Below are positions 52,861 to 61,940 of a stretch of 64,000 nucleotides of DNA, piece by piece. A model generated the notes under the pieces. The model had not been told where the DNA came from. It made no database searches and saw nothing but the letters and a program-made list of their open reading frames with translations. Origin of the DNA: Synechococcales cyanobacterium S06 (GTDB lineage: Bacteria > Cyanobacteriota > Cyanobacteriia > Cyanobacteriales > JAABRE01). The stretch covers positions 52,541 through 116,540 of the forward strand of contig JAABRE010000002.1 of the NCBI GenBank assembly GCA_011391125.1, read 5' to 3'. How positions within the stretch are numbered: position 1 is the first letter of the stretch; each line of letters starts with the position of its first letter. A program made the position numbers and the translations under genes.

Positions 52861-55734
52861 GTGAACCAATCTACTATTACCTCCTTAAATCTTCAAGAAA
52901 TTTTCCCTTTTGCCCTCGATGACTTTCAACTGCAAGCAATTGACGCTTTAAATAGCAATAAATCAGTAGTGGTTTGTGCGCCAACAGGATCGGGAAAAAC
53001 CTTAATCGGCGAATATGCCATTTATCGCGCCCTCTCCCGTGGGAAAAGGGTATTCTATACCACCCCCCTTAAGGCCCTGTCTAACCAAAAATTTCGCGAT
53101 TTCCAAGGGCAATTTGGCGAAGATAAGGTGGGGTTGGTAACAGGAGACGAACTGGAAAATCCCGAAGCTGATGTGGTCGTCATGACCACGGAAATTTTCC
53201 GCAATATGCTTTACGAAACTCCCATTGGCCATGTCGGCACTTCGTTGATAAATTTAGAAACAATAGTATTAGATGAATGCCACTACATAAGCGATCGCGG
53301 CCGAGGAACGGTATGGGAAGAATCGATCATTTACTGCCCTCCGACCATCCAATTAGTGGGACTTTCAGCCACCATTGGTAATCCCGAAGAATTGACCGAC
53401 TGGATTAATCAAGTTAGGGCGGCAGCTTGTCAAAAAATGGGCATAAAACCGCCCAGTTGTGAGCTAATTAACTCGAATTTTCGCCCGGTTCCTTTGCGTT
53501 ATTATTTCAGTAGTAATAATGGACTTGTTCCCCTATTAAATAGTAAGCAAAATAAACTTAATGCAACCCTAAAACCAAAAACTCGCACAGGAAACCAAGC
53601 AAAAGGTAATCGCAAAGATATTCCTACTCTTTTAACTACCATCAATCAGTTACGGGAAAAGGATATGTTACCCGCAATTTACGTCATTTTTAGTCGTCGT
53701 GGTTGCGATCAAGCTGTGGATAATTTGGATTCAACCGAGTTAGTTACTGATAATGAAGCGGAACAAATTAGGCTAAAATTATTATATTTTTTCCTCACCG
53801 ATAGCCTTGATTTACAACAGAAATTAATCACTTTCTTTGTCGATTATCCCCATTTTCAACAGTTATTATTAGACTTTATTGCTGTTAATGAAAATGCCGA
53901 AGCAAACTTATGTCAATTCCTGCGAGAAAACACTCCATTTATTACCGATTTATTCCTGTTTTTAAGCACGAATTCTAATCGTTCCCGAGTTGGTCAAGTT
54001 GAACCTTTATTGCGGGGAATTGCCGCCCATCATGCAGGAATTTTACCAGCTTGGAAAAAATTAGTCGAGGAATTATTTGAAGCCGGCCTCGTCAAAATTG
54101 TGTTTGCAACGGCAACACTGGCGGCGGGAATTAATATGCCGGCTAGAACAACAGTAATTTCCGCCCTCTCAAAACGTAGTGATGACGGTCATCGGTTGCT
54201 GACACCCGCCGAATTTTTCCAGATTGCCGGAAGAGCAGGCCGACGAGGCATGGATTCCGTTGGTCATGTGGTCATGTTGCAAACTAGATTTGAAGGGGCA
54301 ACCGAGGCTGCTTATTTAGCCACTGCCGAAGTTGAAGCTTTGCGCAGTTGGTTTACGCCTAGTTATGGCATGGTCTTAAATTTACTGCAAAAACACAGTA
54401 TTGAGGAAATTAAAGAGCTATTAAAACGCAGTTTTGCGGAGTATTTAGCCGAACTAAAATTAATGCCGGAAGAACAGGCCATATCGAAAATCACTACAGA
54501 ATTGGCCAGATTAGATGTAGAATTGGCTGCAATTGATATTAAGGACTTTTCCAGTTATGAAAAATTAAGGGAAAATTTAAAAGAAGAATATCGCTTGCTA
54601 GAAATACTGCAACAACAAGCAGAAATGAAAAGAAAACGCGAAATTTCTCCCCTATTACCCAAATTACAAGAAGGCCAAATAGTCTCTTTAAAAGGTAAAC
54701 ATATTCGGGTAACAACCCCAATTGTTGCTGTTATTTATGCCAAAATTCCGGGTTCAGGACAATCTTTAGATTTCCTCTGTTTTGGTGCAGATAATCGTTG
54801 GTATATTGCAACTAATGGGGATATTGCTGATGTTAATCGGGGGAAATTATCCACCCCTGAATTGGCAAAGTTAACCTTACCGGAAGTGGAGATTTTAAAA
54901 CCTGGAAAATGGCGCAAAGGTGATAGTAATGGTCTCGCAGTTAGTAAGATTATTATGGATTATGCGCAAATGTCACAAACACCTCCGGAAGTTTTAGAGC
55001 AGGAGGAAAAGGTTAAATTGGCCTCCGAAAAGTTAGCGAATCATCCTTTACAAAATCAGAAAAATCCTAACCATTTGATTAAACGTCATAAACTACGTTT
55101 ACAATTAGAAGAAAAGTTGCATAGAAGTCAGGTGAAATATCGCCAACATCAGGTAACTAAATCCTATTATTGGCAGGATTTTTTAAATTTAATTGAAGTT
55201 TTGCGTTATTTTGGAGCTTTAGATGGTTATCAACCCACTATTTTAGGAGAAGCTGCCGCCACTATTCGGGGCGAAAATGAGCTATGGTTAGGGTTAGCTT
55301 TAATGTCCGGAGATTTGGAAGATTTAGAACCACGGTATTTGGCCGCTGTGATCAGTGCCTTGATTACCGAAACACCTCGTCCCGATAGTTGGTCAGAATA
55401 TCCTCGATCGCCGGAGGTTTTGGAAGTTCTCGCCAAATTACAAAAAACCAAACAGGAGTTGATCAAAGTTCAGCGTCGCCAAGAAATTGCCCTCCCAGCC
55501 TGGTTAGAGCGGGATTTTGTGGGTATAGTGGAAATGTGGGCATTGGGTGAAGAATTTGGGGTACAATGGGGCGAATTGTGCGAAAATACTAGCTTAGATG
55601 AAGGTGATATTGTGAGAATGTTGCGTCGCACTATTGACGTACTTTGGCAAATTCCCCAAGTTCCCCACCTCTCAGAAACATTAAAAAATAAAGCAAAACA
55701 GGCGATCGCCCTCATGAAGCGTTTTCCCATTTAA
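52861..55734 (+). CDS. Ski2/Mtr4-like DEAD/DExH-box RNA helicase
   Basis: Superfamily 2 motifs appear in order: FQLQAIDAL, Walker A CAPTGSGKTLIGE, YTTPLKALSNQKF, VMTTEIFRNMLY, DECH box LDECHYISDRGRG, SATIGNPEE, then HHAGILPAWKKLVEELF, TLAAGINMPARTTV and QIAGRAGRRGMD. A C-terminal DSHCT-like helical domain completes the Ski2/Mtr4 layout (957 residues). Role is probably RNA unwinding in decay or processing. The start is GTG at 52861. Confidence 0.93.
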   Translation: MNQSTITSLNLQEIFPFALDDFQLQAIDALNSNKSVVVCAPTGSGKTLIGEYAIYRALSRGKRVFYTTPLKALSNQKFRDFQGQFGEDKVGLVTGDELENPEADVVVMTTEIFRNMLYETPIGHVGTSLINLETIVLDECHYISDRGRGTVWEESIIYCPPTIQLVGLSATIGNPEELTDWINQVRAAACQKMGIKPPSCELINSNFRPVPLRYYFSSNNGLVPLLNSKQNKLNATLKPKTRTGNQAKGNRKDIPTLLTTINQLREKDMLPAIYVIFSRRGCDQAVDNLDSTELVTDNEAEQIRLKLLYFFLTDSLDLQQKLITFFVDYPHFQQLLLDFIAVNENAEANLCQFLRENTPFITDLFLFLSTNSNRSRVGQVEPLLRGIAAHHAGILPAWKKLVEELFEAGLVKIVFATATLAAGINMPARTTVISALSKRSDDGHRLLTPAEFFQIAGRAGRRGMDSVGHVVMLQTRFEGATEAAYLATAEVEALRSWFTPSYGMVLNLLQKHSIEEIKELLKRSFAEYLAELKLMPEEQAISKITTELARLDVELAAIDIKDFSSYEKLRENLKEEYRLLEILQQQAEMKRKREISPLLPKLQEGQIVSLKGKHIRVTTPIVAVIYAKIPGSGQSLDFLCFGADNRWYIATNGDIADVNRGKLSTPELAKLTLPEVEILKPGKWRKGDSNGLAVSKIIMDYAQMSQTPPEVLEQEEKVKLASEKLANHPLQNQKNPNHLIKRHKLRLQLEEKLHRSQVKYRQHQVTKSYYWQDFLNLIEVLRYFGALDGYQPTILGEAAATIRGENELWLGLALMSGDLEDLEPRYLAAVISALITETPRPDSWSEYPRSPEVLEVLAKLQKTKQELIKVQRRQEIALPAWLERDFVGIVEMWALGEEFGVQWGELCENTSLDEGDIVRMLRRTIDVLWQIPQVPHLSETLKNKAKQAIALMKRFPI

Positions 55735-55799
55735 TTATCAGTTAACCAGAAATAACTGTCAACTGTCAACTATTAACTGTCAACTATCAACTATTAACT
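55735..55799. repeat. Heptamer array upstream of der
   Basis: CAACTGT, CAACTAT and TTAACTAT-type heptamers end at the base before the der ATG, so the ribosome-binding region lies within repeat sequence without a purine-rich Shine-Dalgarno. Confidence 0.8.
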
Positions 55800-57164
55800 A
55801 TGAAATTACCTATAGTAGCTATTATTGGCCGTCCCAATGTTGGGAAATCAACCTTTGTTAACCGTTTGGCGGGCGATCAACAGGCGATCGTCCATGATGA
55901 ACCCGGCATAACCCGCGATCGCACTTACCGTCCGGGTTTTTGGTTGAATCGAGATTTCCAAATTGTTGATACTGGCGGCCTCGTTTTTGATGATGACACT
56001 GAATTTTTGCCCATGATTCGCGAACAAGTCATGTTGGCTTTGGCCGAAGCTAGTGCGGCAATTTTTGTAGTAGATGGTCAAAGTGGACTGACTCCTGGAG
56101 ATAGGGAAGTCGCAGATTGGCTAAGAGGGCAAAAAGTGCCCGTTTTATTAGCCGTCAACAAATGCGAATCCGTGTCCGACGGGTTGGTTCAAGCAGCAGA
56201 ATTTTGGGAATTAGGATTAGGTGAACCTTACCCCATTTCCGCCATTCATGGCAATGGTACAGGAGAATTGTTAGATCAATTAATGACTTATTTACCCTCT
56301 CCTGAAGATTTAGAAGAAGAAGAAGAGGAAATAAAAGTAGCAATTATTGGTCGTCCCAATGTGGGAAAATCGAGTTTATTAAATGCTTTAACGGGAGAAC
56401 AACGAGCAATTGTTAGCCCAATTTCTGGCACAACAACTGATGCCATTGATACGGTTATTAAACGTAATGATACCACCTATCGTTTAATTGATACTGCTGG
56501 TATTAGACGTAAGAAAAATGTGGAATATGGCGCAGAATTCTTTGGAATTAATCGCGCTTTTAAAGCTATCAAAAGAGCGGATGTTGTCCTGTTTGTAATT
56601 GATGTCATTGATGGGGTGACTGAGCAAGATTTAAAATTAGCTGGCCGTATTATTGAAGAGGGTCGAGCTGCGATTATTGTTGCTAATAAATGGGATGCGA
56701 TCGAAAAGGATTCTAATACCATTTATGAGCATCAAAAATTGATAGAATCCCGTCTCTTTTTTATGGATTGGGCTGAGGTAACTTTTGTCAGTGCTATGAC
56801 TGGTCAAAGGGTGGAAAATATTCTAGATTTGATAGATCAAGCTGCTGAAGGACATCGTCGTCGAGTAACAACTTCGATTATTAATCAAGTATTAGAAGAT
56901 GCGGTAAGTTGGCATAATCCGCCGACCAGTCGCCAAGGTAAACAAGGTAAGATTTATTACGGAACCCAAGTAACCAGTCAACCTCCTAGTATTGCCATTT
57001 TTGTTAATGATCCCGCGCGTTTTAATGATAATTATAAACGTTATATTGAAAAGCAATTTCGCGAACAATTAGGCTTTAAAGGGACCCCAATTCGCTTATT
57101 TTGGCGCGGTAAAAAGACCCGTGAAATTGAGAGATCGGCTAATCGTGCAACAAGAGTAAAATAG
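55800..57164 (+). CDS. der: Ribosome assembly GTPase Der (EngA)
   Basis: Two tandem GTPase domains are plain: G1 [15 protein letters not shown] with DTGGL and NKCES, then [15 protein letters not shown] with DTAGIRRK and NKWDA, followed by a C-terminal KH-like domain ([19 protein letters not shown]). Der acts in 50S subunit assembly. Length is 454. Linkage with pipX-pipY, seen here 2.6 kb downstream, occurs in other cyanobacteria, where PipX has been reported to interact with EngA. Confidence 0.97.
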   Translation: MKLPIVAIIGRPNVGKSTFVNRLAGDQQAIVHDEPGITRDRTYRPGFWLNRDFQIVDTGGLVFDDDTEFLPMIREQVMLALAEASAAIFVVDGQSGLTPGDREVADWLRGQKVPVLLAVNKCESVSDGLVQAAEFWELGLGEPYPISAIHGNGTGELLDQLMTYLPSPEDLEEEEEEIKVAIIGRPNVGKSSLLNALTGEQRAIVSPISGTTTDAIDTVIKRNDTTYRLIDTAGIRRKKNVEYGAEFFGINRAFKAIKRADVVLFVIDVIDGVTEQDLKLAGRIIEEGRAAIIVANKWDAIEKDSNTIYEHQKLIESRLFFMDWAEVTFVSAMTGQRVENILDLIDQAAEGHRRRVTTSIINQVLEDAVSWHNPPTSRQGKQGKIYYGTQVTSQPPSIAIFVNDPARFNDNYKRYIEKQFREQLGFKGTPIRLFWRGKKTREIERSANRATRVK

Positions 57165-57250
57165 ACAATTAATAATTGACAATTGACAATTAACAATTAA
57201 TTTTTATAACTGTCAACTGTCAACTGTCAACTATCAACTATTAACTAAAA
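57165..57250. repeat. Heptamer array between der and ecfT
   Basis: TTGACAATT/TAACAATT-type and CAACTGT/CAACTAT heptamers fill most of the 87-base gap and end a few bases before the next ATG. Confidence 0.75.
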
Positions 57251-57251
57251 A

Positions 57252-58121
57252 ATGGATTTATTGCGATCGCTCCCGATTGGGTTATATTTAGAACAACCGA
57301 TAACTTGGCTACATAAACTTGATTCTCGGGTGAAATTAGCTTGGTTAATGAGTTTTTTGGCTGCTCCTTTGTTGGCTAATGCGACTTGGCGAATTGGTTT
57401 GGTATTTGTGTTAATTTTACTCACCTTTTTTGCGGCTATTCCTTTGCGAGTTTGGCGACAACAAATGGGTTGGTTAATCGCTTTTTGTGCCTTATTATTT
57501 GTGATAACTTGTATTACCCCTGATGGGTTAGCGGTCAATTTTAGCCCTAGACTCCCCGAAAGTGAGCTACAATTCGTCGCTCCCTCTGATTATAAATATG
57601 TTTTGATCTCGCAATCTTGGCTTAATATTACAAGGCGATCGCTTGATTTAGCGATTAGAATTAGTACCCTTTTTTTTACTTTAATTTATAGCACTAATTT
57701 ATATCTTTTAACCACTGCTCCCGAAGAAATTACGGCAGGTTTGGAAGAATTAAGCCAACCTTTAAGAAAATGGGGTGTTCCGGTAACTGAAATTATGTTA
57801 ACTTTGACCCTTTCTTTGCGTTTTATTCCTTTGGTTTTAGAGGAAATTCAAAACTTAGCTAGGTCCATTAGAACTAGGGGAATTAATTGGAAAAAATTAG
57901 GCTTGAAAAATAGTTTTAATATTTGGTTAATGGTGTCAGAAAGGGTGTTGGAAAATCTCCTGATTCGGGCGGAACAAATAGCGATTGCGATGGACATTCG
58001 CGGGTTTACTACTCCTAATCAGCATAAGGTGGAATGGCATCAATTGCAATTAGGCATTTTTGACTGGATTGCACTTTTTAGTTTATGCTTATTTTGGTAT
58101 GCCCGAATTATTTTAGGGTAA
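57252..58121 (+). CDS. CbiQ/EcfT-type energy-coupling factor transmembrane protein (Ycf92-like)
   Basis: Four to five hydrophobic segments and two conserved coupling helices are visible: SIRTRGINWKKLG and AIAMDIRGFT, the Ala-Arg-Gly type signatures with which EcfT contacts its ATPases. The N-terminus (LHKLDSRVKLAWLMSFL) is also typical. Length is 289. No ATPase or substrate-binding component adjoins, so partner and vitamin or metal substrate are unknown. The position after der matches the conserved cyanobacterial Ycf92 gene. Confidence 0.88.
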   Translation: MDLLRSLPIGLYLEQPITWLHKLDSRVKLAWLMSFLAAPLLANATWRIGLVFVLILLTFFAAIPLRVWRQQMGWLIAFCALLFVITCITPDGLAVNFSPRLPESELQFVAPSDYKYVLISQSWLNITRRSLDLAIRISTLFFTLIYSTNLYLLTTAPEEITAGLEELSQPLRKWGVPVTEIMLTLTLSLRFIPLVLEEIQNLARSIRTRGINWKKLGLKNSFNIWLMVSERVLENLLIRAEQIAIAMDIRGFTTPNQHKVEWHQLQLGIFDWIALFSLCLFWYARIILG

Positions 58122-58181
58122 TAATTGTTTTAGTTAACCGTTGTTATTAAAACTACCAACTGTTAACTATCAACTATCAAC

Positions 58182-58284
58182 TATAGCACTTTCCGATTAA
58201 ATGTTATAGACCCCTCACCCCCTACCCCCTCATCCCAAAGGGAGAGGGGGAAAGAGAGGTAAAATGTCAAATGAAAATGCTATA
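58182..58284. mobile_element. MITE-like element, TATAGCA family, copy 2 (103 bp)
   Basis: Begins TATAGCACTTTCCGATTAAA and ends TGAAAATGCTATA; outermost bases are TA. The core is the C/G-run palindrome (CCCCTCACCCCCTACCCC paired with GGGAGAGGGGG). The reverse-oriented relative at 61941-62102 has both ends conserved. It is inserted within CAACTAT heptamers. Confidence 0.8.
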
Positions 58285-58293
58285 TCAACTATT

Positions 58294-58321
58294 GTAGGGG
58301 CGAACGGCCGTTCGCCCCTAC
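58294..58321. repeat. 28-bp perfect palindrome
   Basis: Half-site GTAGGGGCGAACGG followed by its exact complement, 10 bases after the MITE-like element and just before the chorismate-binding gene. The outer GTAGGGG/CCCCTAC arms resemble those of the palindrome at 32649-32716, so this is another dispersed palindromic unit. Confidence 0.85.
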
Positions 58322-58346
58322 TATCAACTATTAACTATCAACTATA

Positions 58347-59708
58347 ATGAGATATTGGCGATCGCAACCTTTAAATCAACGTACGGGATCAGATATTTTT
58401 GCTAGGTTATTTCTCTCAAATGAGATGGCAACTCTGTTAGAAAGTCCTTTTCCCACACCCGAAGATCAACCCCAATTATGCCGTTATTCCATTTGTGCTG
58501 GTGGTCCTTTAATTATTAATAATAAACCCCAATTATGGACTCCGAAAATAGGTGAAATTCTCCCTTTTTTAGAGCAATTATTAAGGGAAAATAAACCAGA
58601 TCAAAACCTACCTGAACATTTACCTTTTACGGGAGGTTGGTTAGGTTGGTTGGGTTATGATTTAGCTTGGGAAATTGAAAATTTACCCCGTTTTAATCAG
58701 GATAATTTGCCTTTTCCTGTGGCCTATTGGTATGAACCGGCTTGCTTTGCAGTGTTAGATCATCAGGAACAAATACTTTGGTTAGCTGCTCCCACTGAAA
58801 CTGAATTAAACCAGTTGGAAAACTTATTAGAAAATCAGGTAATTACTAATCATAATCCTCTTAATGAGCAATCGGAAATAACCTATTTTACCGAGCAAAA
58901 TTCCTACTTAAATGCGGTTAGAAAAGCGAAGGAATATATTAAAGCTGGTGATATTTTTCAAGCTAATTTATCCCTGCGATTTCAGATAGAAACTAACCTG
59001 GATAGTTGGACTATTTACCAGAATTTACACCAAATAAATCCCTCTCCTTTTGCTAGTTATTGGCAAACTAATTGGGGAACAATTATTAGTTGTTCCCCAG
59101 AAAGATTGGTTAAATTAGTAGGCAATAAAGCTGAAACGAGACCGATCGCCGGCACTAGACCAAGAGGTCAAACCCAAGAATTAGATCAAAAATTAGCCGA
59201 AGAATTGAAAGCTAACGTTAAAGAAATCGCTGAACACATTATGTTAGTTGACTTAGAGCGTAATGACTTGGGGAAAGTTTGTCAGTGGGGAACAGTGCAA
59301 GTTGATGATTTACTGACAATTGAAAATTACAGCCACGTAATGCACTTAGTCAGCAATGTGAGCGGAATTTTGGCGGCCGAATATAGCCCTATTGACCTAA
59401 TTCGGGGCTTGTTTCCGGGGGGTACAATCACAGGATGTCCTAAAGTAAGATGTTTGGAACTTATCGAAGAATTAGAACCAGTAAGTCGTAGTTTATTTTA
59501 TGGTTCTTGTGGTTATTTAGATAAACGGGGCAACTTAGACTTAAATATTTTGATTAGAACTTTGCTTTATCATCGCAATTCTGAGGGAAAAAACCGAGTT
59601 TGGGGGCAAGTGGGAGCAGGAATCGTCGCGGATAGTGACGAACAAAAAGAATGGCAGGAATCACTACAAAAAGCGAAAGCACAACTAAAAGCTTTAAAAT
59701 TAAGTTAA
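58347..59708 (+). CDS. Chorismate-utilising enzyme, anthranilate synthase component I / PabB family
   Basis: The C-terminal chorismate-binding domain is intact: SYLNAVRKAKEYIKAGDIFQ, ISCSPERLVKL, ETRPIAGTRPRG, AEHIMLVDLERNDLG, YSHVMHLVSNVSG and FPGGTITGCPKVRC. PIAGT (Ala, not Lys) is the TrpE-like form, and TLLESP in the N-domain resembles the tryptophan-binding LLES motif. At 453 residues it is nearer to PabB length. It could make anthranilate or aminodeoxychorismate; the family is certain, the product is not. Confidence 0.85.
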   Translation: MRYWRSQPLNQRTGSDIFARLFLSNEMATLLESPFPTPEDQPQLCRYSICAGGPLIINNKPQLWTPKIGEILPFLEQLLRENKPDQNLPEHLPFTGGWLGWLGYDLAWEIENLPRFNQDNLPFPVAYWYEPACFAVLDHQEQILWLAAPTETELNQLENLLENQVITNHNPLNEQSEITYFTEQNSYLNAVRKAKEYIKAGDIFQANLSLRFQIETNLDSWTIYQNLHQINPSPFASYWQTNWGTIISCSPERLVKLVGNKAETRPIAGTRPRGQTQELDQKLAEELKANVKEIAEHIMLVDLERNDLGKVCQWGTVQVDDLLTIENYSHVMHLVSNVSGILAAEYSPIDLIRGLFPGGTITGCPKVRCLELIEELEPVSRSLFYGSCGYLDKRGNLDLNILIRTLLYHRNSEGKNRVWGQVGAGIVADSDEQKEWQESLQKAKAQLKALKLS

Positions 59709-59816
59709 TAAAAGACACAAAATATGATACAAATACAATTATAATTAATCATTAAGTAATTTTGCCATTTATCAGCTAAACTATCAACTGTCAACTATCA
59801 ATTATCAACTAAATTA

Positions 59817-60083
59817 ATGACTAACGAAACCTATATTAATCACCCTACTTTTGGTCTCTTATATCGGTTGTCTAAACTCGAAGACAATAAGGAATTATTT
59901 ACTACTCTTTATGCTCAACGTTTATTTTTTGTAGTCACAATTACTAAAAATGAAGTAACTTTTGATCCCGTGATTCGTTCCGATGCTCGTTTGATGATAG
60001 AAAGTAAATTGCGTAAGTTGCGTCACTATGGACCTGTTACTGAATATGAGGAACTTAATAAAGTTTATAAGGGTACTTTTTGA
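59817..60083 (+). CDS. pipX: PII-interacting protein X, NtcA coactivator
   Basis: PipX (88 residues here) shuttles between PII (GlnB) and the nitrogen regulator NtcA according to 2-oxoglutarate and ATP/ADP. The Tudor-like N-domain (INHPTFGLLYRLSKLEDNKE, LYAQRLFFVVT) and two C-terminal helices (DARLMIESKLRKLRHYGPVT, EYEELNKVYKG) match closely. Its stop overlaps the pipY start. A heptamer tract precedes it, so no clear Shine-Dalgarno is seen. Confidence 0.95.
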   Translation: MTNETYINHPTFGLLYRLSKLEDNKELFTTLYAQRLFFVVTITKNEVTFDPVIRSDARLMIESKLRKLRHYGPVTEYEELNKVYKGTF

Positions 60084-60748
60084 TGAATGAAATTAGCCAA
60101 CGAATTTCAGCAATTGTAAACCAATTACCCCAGCAAGTACGTTTAATTGCGGTGAGTAAAACGGTTTCTGTGGAAGCAATTCGTGCTGCTTATCAAGCTG
60201 GAATTCGCGATTTTGCCGAAAGTAAGTTGCAGGAGGCGATCGAAAAACAAGCACAATTACAGGATTTATCTGATATTTGTTGGCATTTTATCGGTCATTT
60301 ACAAACCAATAAAGCGAAAAAAACCCTGCAACATTTTCACTGGTTACACTCAGTTGATAGTCTTAAATTAGCAGTTTATTTAGATAAAATAGCGGGAGAA
60401 TTAAATTTTTCTCCTCAAGTATTTTTGCAGGTAAAATTATTACCTGATCCGAATAAATATGGCTGGAATAAAGAAGATTTATTAGATGATTTGCCCGTAT
60501 TAGATCATTTAAGACATCTTAAGATTCGAGGTTTAATGACAATTTTACCTTTGGGGTTGTCAGAAACGGATAAATTAACAGCTTTTCAAGCTACCCAAAA
60601 ATTAGCTAATGAAATTCAACAAAAAAAATGCTTAAATATTAGTATGGATGAGTTATCCATGGGTATGTCCGGCGATTATTTATTAGCCATTCAATCTGGT
60701 GCAACCATGATTCGTTTAGGTACAATAATTTTCGGCACAAGAAAGTAA
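60083..60748 (+). CDS. pipY: PLP homeostasis protein PipY (YggS family)
   Basis: PipY binds pyridoxal phosphate and keeps vitamin B6 and amino-acid pools balanced. The PLP lysine is in VRLIAVSKTVSVEAIRAAY; DFAESKLQEA, WHFIGHLQTNKAKK, LSMGMSGDYLLAIQ and TMIRLGTIIFG complete the barrel. ATG 60083 overlaps the pipX stop by one base; a TTG one codon earlier is less likely. Co-transcription with pipX is the rule in cyanobacteria. Confidence 0.95.
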   Translation: MNEISQRISAIVNQLPQQVRLIAVSKTVSVEAIRAAYQAGIRDFAESKLQEAIEKQAQLQDLSDICWHFIGHLQTNKAKKTLQHFHWLHSVDSLKLAVYLDKIAGELNFSPQVFLQVKLLPDPNKYGWNKEDLLDDLPVLDHLRHLKIRGLMTILPLGLSETDKLTAFQATQKLANEIQQKKCLNISMDELSMGMSGDYLLAIQSGATMIRLGTIIFGTRK

Positions 60749-60772
60749 TTCAGATCACAAATTCAAATTAAG

Positions 60773-60813
60773 GTAACTATTTGTACACTGTATTTCAAAG
60801 ATTTATTTAATTT
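60773..60813 (+). promoter_or_regulatory. Candidate NtcA-activated promoter (GTAN8TAC - N21 - TAN3T)
   Basis: GTA at 60773-60775 and TAC at 60784-60786 form a perfect NtcA box. A TAATTT -10 (60808-60813) follows after 21 bases, the canonical class II spacing. It lies after pipY and faces the structured region before sepF. In AT-rich DNA such matches arise by chance, so functionality is unproven. Confidence 0.5.
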
Positions 60814-60924
60814 AGTTCTTTGTTTATTGAAATTCATCTATTAAAGGGTATAAATTAGACGCAAGTAAGTATAAATTAAACACTGATTGTAAATCTAGTA
60901 TTTTCCGGTAATAACTGTAAAATA

Positions 60925-61150
60925 AGAGCATTTGCAGTCTAAGTCTTTCGAGGACTACGTTAGATAAGTCATCAGACCCTAGAATGACTGCCAGTTCTAT
61001 GCCCCCTGTTTAAACATTAAATAGGCCCGACTAGACGGCCGTCTGTTTGGAATGACAAGCTTTTCTAACATTGACGAGGCAAACATTACCCGTGAGAACG
61101 GAGATTAAAAATAATAGTGCTGAGGCTTTGCTTTGGTAGCATTATTTTTA
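60925..61150 (+). ncRNA. Candidate structured RNA or long leader before sepF
   Basis: Unlike other gaps, this segment is not AT-simple: it holds GC-balanced sequence with local hairpins (GTCTT-TCG-AGGAC near 60951; AGACGGCCGTCT at 61033-61044) and no ORF. It ends in a terminator-like stem at 61106-61150 (TAAAAATAAT paired with ATTATTTTTA). It could be an sRNA or a 5' leader that attenuates sepF. It matches no RNA family I know. Confidence 0.35.
61106..61150 (+). terminator. Terminator-like stem inside the pipY-sepF gap
   Basis: Ten-base arms (61106-61115 and 61141-61150), extended inside by TGCT/AGC with a small bulge, 150 bases upstream of sepF. The descending arm is T-rich. Confidence 0.5.
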
Positions 61151-61300
61151 TAACAACTACCAATACATAAGGTCCTACTGGATATTGGTAATTAGCTGTC
61201 CTTTAATCTTGGCGTTGAATGACAGTTAAGACCCGAAATTGCCAGTAAAAGTGGTATCTAGTTATAGCAGTAATTAAATTTTAAAGGGGGGTTACGACGC

Positions 61301-61882
61301 GTGAACTTTTTGAATAAAATCAAAGATATGGTGGGTCTTAATGAGGCCGAAGAATATGACGACTATGACGATGATGACGATGATTATAATAATTATCAAC
61401 AACAACAACAACAACAACAACAATCCGTAGCTCAAGATGAGCAGCAAAATCATCGTCGTGGAACTAAAACTAATATGACATCACCATCAGGAATGGAAGG
61501 CCGCGCCAAGAATAACGTGATCGGAATGCCAGGAGTTAACAATAATATTACCGAAGTGGTAGTTTTTGAACCCCATTCCTTTGATGAAATGCCACAAGTA
61601 ATTGAGGCTTTAAGACAAAGAAGGTCTGTAGTATTAAATCTCAATATAATGGATGCCGATGAAGCTCAGAGAGCCGTTGATTTTGTGGCCGGTGGAACTT
61701 ATGCCATTGACGGTCATCAAGAAAGAATTGGTGAAAGTATCTTTTTGTTTACCCCAAGCTGTGTCCAAGTTAGCACACCTTCGGGAGTTGTTCACGAAGC
61801 CAATCAACCCTACTCCAGTCAAGCTAGGCAGTCCACACCAACTCCTGCTTGGTCTTCTCAAGCAAGTCGCCTAGCCCAATAA
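61301..61882 (+). CDS. sepF: Cell division protein SepF
   Basis: SepF links FtsZ filaments to the membrane. The N-terminal amphipathic helix ([19 protein letters not shown]) is followed by an Asp-rich run, nine consecutive Gln encoded by CAA repeats, and the conserved globular domain ([20 protein letters not shown], then [20 protein letters not shown] and [17 protein letters not shown]). The start is GTG at 61301 after a GGGGGG-containing ribosome site. Position after pipX-pipY is conserved in cyanobacteria. Confidence 0.94.
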   Translation: MNFLNKIKDMVGLNEAEEYDDYDDDDDDYNNYQQQQQQQQQSVAQDEQQNHRRGTKTNMTSPSGMEGRAKNNVIGMPGVNNNITEVVVFEPHSFDEMPQVIEALRQRRSVVLNLNIMDADEAQRAVDFVAGGTYAIDGHQERIGESIFLFTPSCVQVSTPSGVVHEANQPYSSQARQSTPTPAWSSQASRLAQ

Positions 61883-61886
61883 TTAA

Positions 61887-61940
61887 GTAATAGGTAATAG
61901 GTAATATGTAATAGGCAATAGGTAATAGGTGAGAAGTAAG
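61887..61940. repeat. TAATAGG heptamer tract after sepF
   Basis: Six to seven imperfect heptamers begin 4 bases after the sepF stop and run into the MITE-like element. Same unit and same orientation to the gene as at pilQ. Confidence 0.8.

Noticed and set aside
60925..61150. Known RNA families (6S RNA, RNase P RNA, tmRNA, SRP RNA, glutamine riboswitch)
   Set aside because: I looked for their conserved motifs and found none; it is kept only as an unassigned structured candidate.
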